From Labia minor (taxonomy: Eukaryota; Arthropoda; Insecta; Dermaptera; Spongiphoridae), in assembly GCA_963082975.1 (NCBI GenBank), contig OY720345.1:6474491-6538490 (forward strand): 64,000 nt of DNA. The letters are read 5' to 3'. The notes below the pieces were generated by a model. It was not told the DNA's origin. It saw only the letters and a program-made list of their open reading frames with translations, and made no database searches. Of the stretch, positions 29,449 through 38,480 are shown piece after piece (within the stretch, counting starts at the first letter, position 1; each line of letters begins with the position of its first letter). Both the position numbers and the translations under genes were made by a program.

Positions 29449-32400
29449 TCATTCATTTATTATAAATGACCTAGTCTTTAAGGCACCCTTGATAAATAAA
29501 TAAATGTCCTTTAATTTTTTGTGGTTAACGATTTCCAGCATTTCTATTAAATTTTCCTCATTCGTTTTATCCTTCTTTATATATCCCTTTAGATAGTGGT
29601 TTCTTATTGGTTGGTATATTGGACATTCCAACAACAGGTGTATCATATTCTCTTCCTTCATTTGATTGCATATAGTACAAATCACCGTTGCGTCTATTTT
29701 ATACTGCATGCCTCCCGTATAGATGTTTATGGATTTAGCACTCGCCACTCTTAGCTGGCTAACGGTTCTTATTTTGTCCAATTTAAATTTATATCTAATA
29801 TAGTCATCTTTATTTTCCGTTATTAAATCCTTGTAGATTGGATTGTAATTGGATTTCATAATGCGATTGTGGTCCAGTTCAAGTTTCGTTTTTTTCCAGT
29901 CCTCCATTATCATTGGTGAGAATTTTTTCACTTCATCAGCAGAGTTTTCTGTCCATAGAGATTCCCATCCAATCTCTCTCAACATGGTTCTCAGCCAAGA
30001 AGCCCAATTTCGTTCAGGTTGGCCCATGTTTTCCAAATCCATTTTTCTTAGCCTATTGAAACATAGCTTCGGGATCCTTTCGTCGGGCATTTCTAAAATT
30101 TTCTTCCACCAACCTAGCATTCTTCGAAGTACGAAATAGCTTAGAGGGATATGATTTGCTTCTATTCTCACAAAGTGATCCGGTGTGCCCCTGGGCCATC
30201 CAAAGTACCTTTTGACATATTGTACATTTACCCTCTCAATCATATCTAAATATCCCGCAGCCCAAACCTCAGAACCATAAAGCAGCGTCGCCGAGACCGT
30301 TGACGTGAAAAGCTTTTCCGCAGTATCCCAACTGGAATTTTTACTCTTACTCTTAGTCAATATTTCAAATAATCTCCCAAGAGCCACTCTCCCCTTTGCG
30401 ATCGAAGCCTCCGCTGCCAGTCTAAACTTGCCCGATGACGAAAACTCCACTCCCAGATAATTATATGATTGGACCTGTTCCACCACCTCGGAACCCCAGA
30501 ATATCGGATCATATTTCTTTTTTTTGCCTTTAGAAAAGCACACCAGCTTTGTTTTCATTGGATTAAGCGTCAAACCATTTACATCGATATAACTCTTCAA
30601 AATTTTTAGCTTCTTCTTCACGTCAGCATATGTGTCGCCCATTAATACCATATCGTCCGCGAAAAGAAGCGCAAACACTTCCTTGTTATTCCATATATTT
30701 AGACCCCTAGCTCCGCAGGATTCAAAATAATTCACAATATCTGCCACAAAGAGTGAGAACAATATAGGACTCAATGTATCTCCCTGTAGAACACCGGCCG
30801 TTATCCCTATCTCCTCACTATGGACATTGCCTACTCTAACTCTCATTGTCGCCGCATCATACATTTTTTTAATTATCCTGATTAATTTACTGCTCAATCC
30901 CATTTCAAATAGTTTCATCCACAGTTTATCATGAACCAGAGAGTCAAATGCCCTCTTAAGATCTACGAAAACAGCCCATACCGCCCTACCAGGCAGCCTC
31001 AGAGTTATAGAGATGATTGAGCTCAAACTAAATATCTGATCGATACATCCTCTTGTTCTTCTAAATCCCGCTTGTTCTTCTGGTATTATATTATTTACTT
31101 CTGCCCAGCAAGTTATTCTTCTTTCCAGCATCTTGGTAAAAATCTTTGTCACCGAATTGAGCAGAGCAATACCTCTATAGTTATATGGATTATTCCTATC
31201 TCCCTTCTTGTAGAACATAAGAAATTCCGACTGAGACCATTTTGTTGGGAAATCCTCTTTTTCTAGTATATTGTTCATCATATTCAATATGTAATGTTCC
31301 CATTCAGGTGTTAGGTTCTTATATATTTCATTCGGAATCAAATCCAACCCAGGAGCTTTCAAACCCTTTGTGCTGCTAATAGCGAATTGTAGTTCCTCTA
31401 AAGTAAAAGATGCGTCTAAGTATTCGCAGCTAACCCCGAAAAAACGTGTGATGCGTATCTTTTGTGATAGATAGACCCCTTTAAAAAATTTAACCCACTC
31501 CAAAACGTCAATAGTATTTGCGTGTAATTGTTGGTTTTTAAACGATCTGACGGTCTTCCAAAATTCACCAGAATTTTTTATGTTGTGTAGTCTATCTATT
31601 ATTTTAGACTGGAATTCATTCTTTTTATCTCTAATCAATTGCCTATATTTCTTCCTCATTTCCAAGAATTCACGTTTTGAGTCATGAAGAATTCGCTTTT
31701 CTGAACGTTTTAAGAGTTTTCTACATTCTTTCTTTAAACAGAGGCATTCATAATCAAACCAAGGGTTCAGGTTTTTTCTATTAGAGGGACCATCAAAGAT
31801 TTTAATATTTTTAAATATTTCGACCTCTCGACAACATTTTATAAGAATATTTCTTAAATTTATATACAGCTCTTGACTGTCGGTACTATTATAGTATATA
31901 CCAGGTGCTGAGCGCAGTTCGTTCAGAAAGCGAACCCTTATCTCTTCTTTCCAAATTATCTTCGATTTCAATACGTAACTGTTGCTTCCCGTTAACTTCG
32001 GTACGTCATAATATCCCGTATTCAACTCCAAAAGACACAATCGATGGTCCACCAGCATAGAATAATCATTCACCGAAAAATCACAAAAAGCATCAGCGAG
32101 ACCCGAACTAATCCAGAACAGATCCACAGTGCTTCGCCCTCTTGAAGAGACAAAAGTAAAACCCCCCGGCATATCTGAGAAAGAACGACCATTACACACC
32201 AGCATACCCAAGTTTTCCATAATCTCTACAAGTAATTTGCCTCTTCTATCAAGAAAAATATCCCTAGCCTTTCTATTTCCCTCCAAACGACTGGACTCTA
32301 ATGATTCTGTGTCAACACTATTAAGTAGGCCTATTCTACAGTTGAAATCACCACCGATAATTGTATTGCTGTGGGTAAGCATGCATGGGCTCACACTCTC

Positions 32401-32826
32401 CATAAACATCTCCAGGACTATATCAATTTGGCGCCCCGGTGGCCAATAGCAATTTACTATATTGTACTTTTCATTTCTCAGAGTAATCCTAATTATTAAC
32501 CAGAGTGAACTTTCTTCCATCATTTCCACATCTTCTATCGAGTTATGAATCAAAGTCAATAGACCGCCACTTGCTCTTCCCTTGTCTTTCTCTTTAATAG
32601 CTTCAGAATAAAAACATTTGTAGTCTTTTAAATAGCCCGGGAGATTAGGTTTCCCTGTTGACCACGTTTCCTGAAACATAATTATTTGAGTTCTTTGAAG
32701 GATGTTAATTTCTTCTCGGTCCAATTTAAATAAAGTCCCAACTCCATCAATGTTCCAGGAAACTAATTTGATCCGCCCCATGCTAGACACAAATTTAACA
32801 AGTGGATCATACTTTTCAGGTCTCAC
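29449..32826 (-). CDS. LINE ORF2: endonuclease-reverse transcriptase
   Basis: This open frame encodes 1,125 codons counted from a GTG at 32826. The first in-frame ATG is residue 16 (32781), in good context (A at -3, G at +4), giving 1,110 aa. The frame is also open back to the ORF1 stop. Exonuclease-endonuclease-phosphatase domain, about 19-265: SWN with N25, QETW with E53, GDFN with D160 and N162, STVD 232-235, DH 260-261; all expected catalytic residues are present. A basic linker with likely helices spans about 360-430. RT, about 485-800: KAPGLD near 490, NYRG 549-552, FVDLKRAFD 620-628 (D622), GVLQGDTLSP 678-687, FADD 722-725, NGLTLNPMKTKL 750-761, YLG 790-792. A C-terminal CX2CX9HX4C finger uses C1050, C1053, H1063, C1068. 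I see no RNase H. By family knowledge the protein nicks target DNA and primes cDNA synthesis there. No frameshift or internal stop is seen, so it may be active. Confidence 0.95.
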   Translation of the reverse strand: MRPEKYDPLVKFVSSMGRIKLVSWNIDGVGTLFKLDREEINILQRTQIIMFQETWSTGKPNLPGYLKDYKCFYSEAIKEKDKGRASGGLLTLIHNSIEDVEMMEESSLWLIIRITLRNEKYNIVNCYWPPGRQIDIVLEMFMESVSPCMLTHSNTIIGGDFNCRIGLLNSVDTESLESSRLEGNRKARDIFLDRRGKLLVEIMENLGMLVCNGRSFSDMPGGFTFVSSRGRSTVDLFWISSGLADAFCDFSVNDYSMLVDHRLCLLELNTGYYDVPKLTGSNSYVLKSKIIWKEEIRVRFLNELRSAPGIYYNSTDSQELYINLRNILIKCCREVEIFKNIKIFDGPSNRKNLNPWFDYECLCLKKECRKLLKRSEKRILHDSKREFLEMRKKYRQLIRDKKNEFQSKIIDRLHNIKNSGEFWKTVRSFKNQQLHANTIDVLEWVKFFKGVYLSQKIRITRFFGVSCEYLDASFTLEELQFAISSTKGLKAPGLDLIPNEIYKNLTPEWEHYILNMMNNILEKEDFPTKWSQSEFLMFYKKGDRNNPYNYRGIALLNSVTKIFTKMLERRITCWAEVNNIIPEEQAGFRRTRGCIDQIFSLSSIISITLRLPGRAVWAVFVDLKRAFDSLVHDKLWMKLFEMGLSSKLIRIIKKMYDAATMRVRVGNVHSEEIGITAGVLQGDTLSPILFSLFVADIVNYFESCGARGLNIWNNKEVFALLFADDMVLMGDTYADVKKKLKILKSYIDVNGLTLNPMKTKLVCFSKGKKKKYDPIFWGSEVVEQVQSYNYLGVEFSSSGKFRLAAEASIAKGRVALGRLFEILTKSKSKNSSWDTAEKLFTSTVSATLLYGSEVWAAGYLDMIERVNVQYVKRYFGWPRGTPDHFVRIEANHIPLSYFVLRRMLGWWKKILEMPDERIPKLCFNRLRKMDLENMGQPERNWASWLRTMLREIGWESLWTENSADEVKKFSPMIMEDWKKTKLELDHNRIMKSNYNPIYKDLITENKDDYIRYKFKLDKIRTVSQLRVASAKSINIYTGGMQYKIDATVICTICNQMKEENMIHLLLECPIYQPIRNHYLKGYIKKDKTNEENLIEMLEIVNHKKLKDIYLFIKGALKTRSFIINE

Positions 32827-32838
32827 TAGTTGCTATTG
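32827..32838 (-). promoter_or_regulatory. ORF1 stop codon in a UAG-CAR-YYA readthrough context
   Basis: On the element strand the junction reads CAA TAG CAA CTA. ORF1 ends at this TAG (32835-32833). The ORF2 frame is the same frame: the distance between the two annotated starts, 34095 and 32826, is 1,269 bases or 423 codons. The six bases after the stop match the CAR-YYA consensus that makes the tobamovirus UAG leaky, and the preceding CAA codon is also the one found there. One reading is that a fraction of ribosomes continue into ORF2 and make an ORF1-ORF2 fusion. The alternative is reinitiation at the ATG at 32781, 51 nt downstream. An out-of-frame ATG lies between the stop and that ATG and opens a short frame, which would hinder simple scanning. 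Confidence 0.6.
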
Positions 32839-34095
32839 GAATCTTTTCAATCTTTTTAGCAGAGTTGGACACTCTCTGTCTAGTGCACCGTGATCCGTTT
32901 TCAGTCCTAAGCCGAATTTAGTATTAGCCTCAACACAGTTTACACATTTAGTTGTTGTCGCTTGGCAGGTTATCGATTTATGTTCTTCACTACATTTATG
33001 GCATGATAGTTTCTTTTTACAATCCGCAGCATTGTGTGAAAACCCCCAGCAGTTAAAGCACCTCTTAATGTCCACATGATCAAAAGCTCGGCATCTTCCC
33101 CATCCCAAGTTTATCTTCTCTTTCCGTAGTATTTGGGTGTGAGTCTTTCCATCCATTTCCAGAATTATGGTACCACTCATTCGTTTTCCCCCTTCTGAGG
33201 GTCTTGAAAATTTTTTAACAATTTTTATGTCCTCAACCTCAATGTTATTTTGCGTTTTAATTGCATCTATAATTGTTTTATCTTCTCTAATCATCATTTC
33301 ATCCTCTACGTTAATTATTTTAATCTTTTGTTTCCGTCTCTTCAACTCTTCAATTTCGAATTTATCGCCCATTTTCTCTTGTAATAACTCTTTAATTGGG
33401 ACATGAGTATCGCTTTCTTGGTTATCGGAACCTTCTTCATATTCCATAAATACTTTACCGTTTCTTCCTTTTCTCATTTGGGAAATTCCAATTGGCAAAT
33501 TACTTATATCAATCCTCTCTTTTAATTCTTTCTTTGTATCCGCATTTTCTCTATTTTCCTTTGGTTTGACCATTAAAACATTTTGTTTCTGCTTTTCACT
33601 TCTAAGAGCATCGCTATAAGTTCTACCACTTCTTTCCTGTGTCTTTTCAAATTGTAGTCTCATGAGTTCTTTTAATTCCCTCATTTCAGATTTCAAGCTA
33701 GAAAACTCATCATGTATAATTTCCTTTACTATTTTCCTTATTTCCTCTTTACACATTTGAGAATCTTTTATTGACTTAACAATATCAATTATATCATTAT
33801 ACTTATCGCTTGATGGGCAAGTGGCGGCAATTACTGAGCCAGTAGAACTTCTTCTTTCACGATTTGTTCCACTTATTATTTGATCAGTTCTTGTTTCTGA
33901 CGGGATGTCTTTGAACGGACCCTCGCACACCACATACTGATTGGTATCTTTTCTGAACACTTTATGTTTAGGGGCACAACTAGGGTGGAAGAATTGTTTA
34001 TCACAAGTGGTACACTGGGTAATCTTCTTTATTATACCTTTTTTACACACAGTACACACATAGTCAGGATAATCTCCCATTGTTCCGCGAAACAT
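32833..34095 (-). CDS. LINE ORF1: Gag-like RNA-binding protein with PHD-like and CCHC zinc fingers
   Basis: 420 aa from the ATG at 34095. That ATG has a weak context (T at -3, T at +4). The ATG at residue 6 (34080) has A at -3 and G at +4 and is the likelier start (415 aa). The N-terminus has a PHD-like finger: C14, C17, C28, C31, H37, C40 and C57, with the last cysteine pair incomplete. Residues about 100-151 are charged and heptad-like, a probable coiled coil for multimerisation. After a basic and acidic linker comes the conserved Gag-like region ending in GWGRCRAF. Then follow CCHC knuckles: C346-C349-H354-C359, C365-C368-H372-C377, and a looser third one, C384-C387-H402-C409. This layout is typical of ORF1 in Jockey/I/R1/CR1-type LINEs, where it binds the element RNA. 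The protein ends in a short basic tail just before the TAG. Confidence 0.9.
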   Translation of the reverse strand: MFRGTMGDYPDYVCTVCKKGIIKKITQCTTCDKQFFHPSCAPKHKVFRKDTNQYVVCEGPFKDIPSETRTDQIISGTNRERRSSTGSVIAATCPSSDKYNDIIDIVKSIKDSQMCKEEIRKIVKEIIHDEFSSLKSEMRELKELMRLQFEKTQERSGRTYSDALRSEKQKQNVLMVKPKENRENADTKKELKERIDISNLPIGISQMRKGRNGKVFMEYEEGSDNQESDTHVPIKELLQEKMGDKFEIEELKRRKQKIKIINVEDEMMIREDKTIIDAIKTQNNIEVEDIKIVKKFSRPSEGGKRMSGTIILEMDGKTHTQILRKEKINLGWGRCRAFDHVDIKRCFNCWGFSHNAADCKKKLSCHKCSEEHKSITCQATTTKCVNCVEANTKFGLGLKTDHGALDRECPTLLKRLKRFQ

Positions 34096-34500
34096 GGAAC
34101 AAGTAAGGACGAATAATAACTACACAATATTTATAAATAACACAAAAATAAAAATAATAAACACATTCAAAATAAAATGTTTATATATACACACATATAT
34201 TCAGGATAGATAGTAGACGTGGATTAAAATATATAAATAATCCGATAATCGTTTCAGTTATTTAAAAGTTAAAAATAAAAATAAAATAAAAATAGAAATA
34301 CTACAAATAATGAAAAAAAATTGAATAATTTCAATCAGTTTTTAGTCATTAGTGTTCCATCCTATTTTCGAACGGGCACAATAATTATTCCAAAATATGA
34401 GCCGCAGTTTGGGCTTTAAACCAATATCAAATTCAAGTTGTTAATAGAAATTAAAACCAACAAAATTGATAAAAATGTAAGAGCAGAAAAAAACACGTTC
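34096..34500 (-). other. LINE 5' UTR / upstream flank up to the gap
   Basis: About 405 bp of unique AT-rich sequence upstream of ORF1 on the element's strand, with no satellite similarity and no supported ORF. It includes A-rich stretches (34260-34320, plus strand) and a less AT-rich patch near 34370-34420. It probably holds the 5' UTR and internal promoter, as LINEs carry their promoter inside the element, but I could not identify a promoter motif. The 5' terminus is either here or inside the gap. Confidence 0.6.
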
Positions 34501-34700
34501 NNNNNNNNNNNNNNNNNNNNNNNNNNNNNNNNNNNNNNNNNNNNNNNNNNNNNNNNNNNNNNNNNNNNNNNNNNNNNNNNNNNNNNNNNNNNNNNNNNNN
34601 NNNNNNNNNNNNNNNNNNNNNNNNNNNNNNNNNNNNNNNNNNNNNNNNNNNNNNNNNNNNNNNNNNNNNNNNNNNNNNNNNNNNNNNNNNNNNNNNNNNN
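34501..34700. other. Assembly gap (200 N)
   Basis: A run of exactly 200 N. The round length suggests a placeholder of unknown true size. It separates the LINE 5' side from the satellite. Open frames drawn across it are artefacts. Confidence 0.98.
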
Positions 34701-37700
34701 AAAAAACGACATTTTTCATTAAGATTTTAGCGAAAATGCTACTTTTTTAAATAGAAATATAAAATTTATGAATTATATATCATTCTTATTTATTTCTTAT
34801 TCTAACCCGAATAAATTCAAATTTCATCGATATCTCAATTATTTTCGTGGATTTCATAGAAAAAACGACATTTTTCATTAAGATTTTATCGAAAATGCTA
34901 CTTTTTTAAATAGAAATATAAAATTTATGAATTATATATCATTCTTATTTATTTCTTATTCTAAACCCGAATAAATTCAAATTTCATCGATATCTCAATT
35001 ATTTTCGTGGATTTCATAGAAAAAACGACATTTTTCATTAAGATTTTATCGAAAATGCTACTTTTTTAAATAGAAATATAAAATTTATGAATTATATATC
35101 ATTCTTATTTATTTCTTATTCTAAACACGAATAAATTCAAATTTCATCGATATCTCAATTATTTTCGTGGATTTCATAGAAAAAACGACATTTTTCATTA
35201 AGATTTTAGCGAAAATGCTACTTTTTTAAATAGAAATATAAAATTTAAGAATTATATATCATTCTTATTTATTTCTTATTCTAAACCCGAATAAATTCAA
35301 ATTTCATCGATATCTCAATTATTTTCGTGGATTTCATAGAAAAAACGACATTTTTCATTAAGATTTTAGCGAAAATGCTACTTTTTTAAATAGAAATATA
35401 AAAATTATGAATTATATATCATTCTTATTTATTTTTTATTCTAAACACGAATAAATTCAAATTTCATCGATATCTCAATTATTTTCGTGGATTTCATAGA
35501 AAAAACGACATATTTCATTAAGATTTTAGCGAAAATGCTACTTTTTTAAATAGAAATATAAAATTTATGAACTATATATCATTCTTATTTATTTTTTATT
35601 CTAAACACGAATAAATTCAAATTTCATCGATATCTCAATTATTTTCGTGGATTTCATAGAAAAAACGACATTTTTCATTAAGATTTTAGCGAAAATGCTA
35701 CTTTTTTAAATAGAAATATAAAATTTAAGAATTATATATCATTCTTATTTATTTCTTATTCTAAACCCGAATAAATTCAAATTTCATCGATATCTCAATT
35801 ATTTTCCAGGATTTCATAAAAAAAACGACATTTTTTATTAAGATTTTAGCGAAAATGCTACTTTTTTAAATAGAAATATAAAAATTAATAATTATATATC
35901 ATTCTTATTTATTTTTTATTCTAAACATGAATAAATTCAAATTTCATCGATATCTCAATTATTTTCGTGGATTTCATAGAAAAAACGACATTTTTCATTA
36001 AGATTTTATCGAAAATGCTACTTTTTTAAATAGAAATATAAAATTTATGAATTATATATCATTCTTATTTATTTCTTATTCTAAACCCGAATAAATTCAA
36101 ATTTCATCGATATCTCAATTATTTCGTGGATTTCATAGAAAAAACGACATTTTTCATTAAGATTTTAGCGAAAATGCTACTTTTTTAAATAGAAATATAA
36201 AATTTATGAATTATATATCATTCTTATTTATTTCTTATTCTAAACCCGAATAAAATCAAATTTCATCGATATCTCAATTATTTTCGTGGATTTCATAGAA
36301 AAAACGACATTTTTCATTAAGATTTTAGCGAAAATGCTACTTTTTTAAATAGAAATATAAAATTTATGAATTATATATCATTCTTATTTATTTTTTATTC
36401 TAAACACGAATAAATTCAAATTTCATCGATATCTCAATTATTTTCGTGGATTTCATAGAAAAAACGACATTTTTCATTAAGATTTTAGCGAAAATGCTAC
36501 TTTTTTAAATAGAAATATAAAATTTAAGAATTATATATCATTCTTATTTATTTCTTATTCTAAACCCGAATAAATTCAAATTTCATCGATATCTCAATTA
36601 TTTTCCTGGATTTCATAGAAAAAATGACATTTTTCATTAAGATTTTAGCGAAAATGCTACTTTTTTAAATAGAAATATAAAATTTATGAATTATAAATCA
36701 TTCTTATTTATTTCTTATTCTAAAGACGAATAAATTCAAATTTCATCGATATCTCAATTATTTTCGTGGATTTCATAGAAAAAACGACATTTTTCATTAA
36801 GATTTTAGCGAAAATGCTACTTTTTTAAATAGAAATATAAAATTTATGAATTATATATCATTCTTATTTATTTCTTATTCTATACACGAATAAATTCAAA
36901 TTTCATCGATATCTCAATTATTTTCGTGGATTTCATAGAAAAAACGACATTTTTCATTAAGATTTTAGCGAAAATGCTACTTTTTTAAATAGAAATATAA
37001 AAATTATGAATTATATATCATTCTTATTTATTTTTTATTCTAAACACGAATAAATTCAAATTTCATCGATATCTCAATTATTTTCGTGGATTTCATAGAA
37101 AAAACGACATTTTTCATTAAGATTTTAGCGAAAATGCTTCTTTTTTAAATAGAAATATAAAATTTATGAATTATATATCATTCTTATTTATTTCTTATTC
37201 TAAACCCGAATAAATTCAAATTTCATCGATATCTCAATTATTTTCGTGGATTTCATAGAAAAAACGACATTTTTCATTAAGATTTTAGCGAAAATGCTAC
37301 TTTTTTAAATAGAAATATAAAATTTATGAATTATATATCATTCTTATTTATTTCTTATTTTAAACCCGAATAAATTCAAATTTCATCGATATCTCAATTA
37401 TTTTCGTGGATTTCATAGAAAAAACGACATTTTTCATTAAGATTTTAGCGAAAATGCTACTTTTTTAAATAGAAATATAAAATTTATGAATTATATATCA
37501 TTCTTATTTATTTTTTATTCTAAACACGAATAAATTCAAATTTCATCGATATCTCAATTATTTTCGTGGATTTCATAGAAAAAACGACATTTTTCATTAA
37601 GATTTTAGCGAAAATGCTACTTTTTTAATAGAAATATAAAATTTAAGAATTATATATCATTCTTATTTATTTCTTATTCTAAACCCGAATAAATTCAAAT

Positions 37701-38480
37701 TTCATCGATATCTCAATTATTTTCCTGGATTTCATAAAAAAAACGACATTTTTCATTAAGATTTTAGCGAAAATGCTACTTTTTTAAATAGAAATATAAA
37801 AATTATGAATTATATATCATTCTTATTTATTTCTTATTCTAAACACGAATAAATTCAACTTTCATCGATATCTCAATTATTTTCGTGGATTTCATAGAAA
37901 AAACGACATTTTTCATTAAGATTTTAGCGAAAATGCTACTTTTTTAAATAGAAATATAAAAATTATGAATTATATATCATTCTTATTTATTTCTTATTCT
38001 AAACCCGAATAAATTCAAATTTCATCGATATCTCAATTATTTTCGTGGATTTCATAGAAAATACGACATTTTTCATTAAGATTTTAGCGAAAATGCTACT
38101 TTTTTAAATAGAAATATAAAATTTATGAATTATAAATCATTCTTATTTATTTCTTATTCTAAAGACGAATAAATTCAAATTTCATCGATATCTCAATTAT
38201 TTTCGTGGATTTCATAGAAAAAACGACATTTTTCATTAAGATTTTAGCGAAAATGCTACTTTTTTAAATAGAAATATAAAATTTATGAATTATATATCAT
38301 TCTTATTTATTTCTTATTCTAAACCCGAATAAATTCAAATTTCATCGATATCTCAATTATTTTCGTGGATTTCATAGAAAAAACGACATTTTTCATTAAG
38401 ATTTTAGCGAAAATGCTTCTTTTTTAAATAGAAATATAAAATTTATGAATTATATATCATTCTTATTTATTTCTTATTCT
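34701..38480. repeat. Duplicated satellite segment, copy 1 (offset 15,512 bp)
   Basis: Shares private variants with 50213-53990 at a constant offset of 15,512: ACGACATATTTC (35510), GAACTATATATC (35569), TTTTCCAGG (35803), AAATGACATT after TTTTCCTGG (36605), TTCTTATTTTAA (37352), and ACCAGAATAA (38481). The match starts right at the gap edge, so the duplication may extend into the gap. The constant offset holds because equal numbers of 1-base deletions occur on both sides. Confidence 0.8.

Larger units (their letters stand above)
29273..34500 (-). mobile_element. Non-LTR retrotransposon (LINE), minus strand, 5' end at or in the gap
   Basis: This is the only non-satellite sequence in the window. 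Read on the minus strand it has the order 5' UTR, ORF1, ORF2, 3' UTR with a stem-loop, and a tail of AAAT repeats that joins the satellite directly at about 29273. It has no LTRs. ORF1 with a Gag-like zinc-knuckle C-terminus, ORF2 with an N-terminal apurinic-type endonuclease and RT, and no visible RNase H point to the wider I/Jockey/R1/CR1 assemblage. The exact clade cannot be fixed by eye. The element is at least 5.2 kb and both ORFs are open, so it may be a full-length, young copy. The 5' end and any target-site duplication cannot be seen, because a run of N follows at 34501. The left junction is at monomer position about 6, while satellite resumes after the gap at position 98. Confidence 0.93.

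Noticed and set aside
32824-32826. GTG as the start of ORF2
   Set aside because: A GTG start is not expected in a eukaryotic LINE. The frame simply continues from the ORF1 stop; the first ATG is at 32781. I kept the longer span only to show the open frame.
29849-33406. Five plus-strand ORFs of 63-106 codons overlapping the LINE
   Set aside because: They lie antisense to ORF1 and ORF2, show no domain or motif, and are shadows of the coding strand.
34416-34722. Open frames crossing the N run on both strands
   Set aside because: They are made of undetermined bases and exist only because N does not give a stop.
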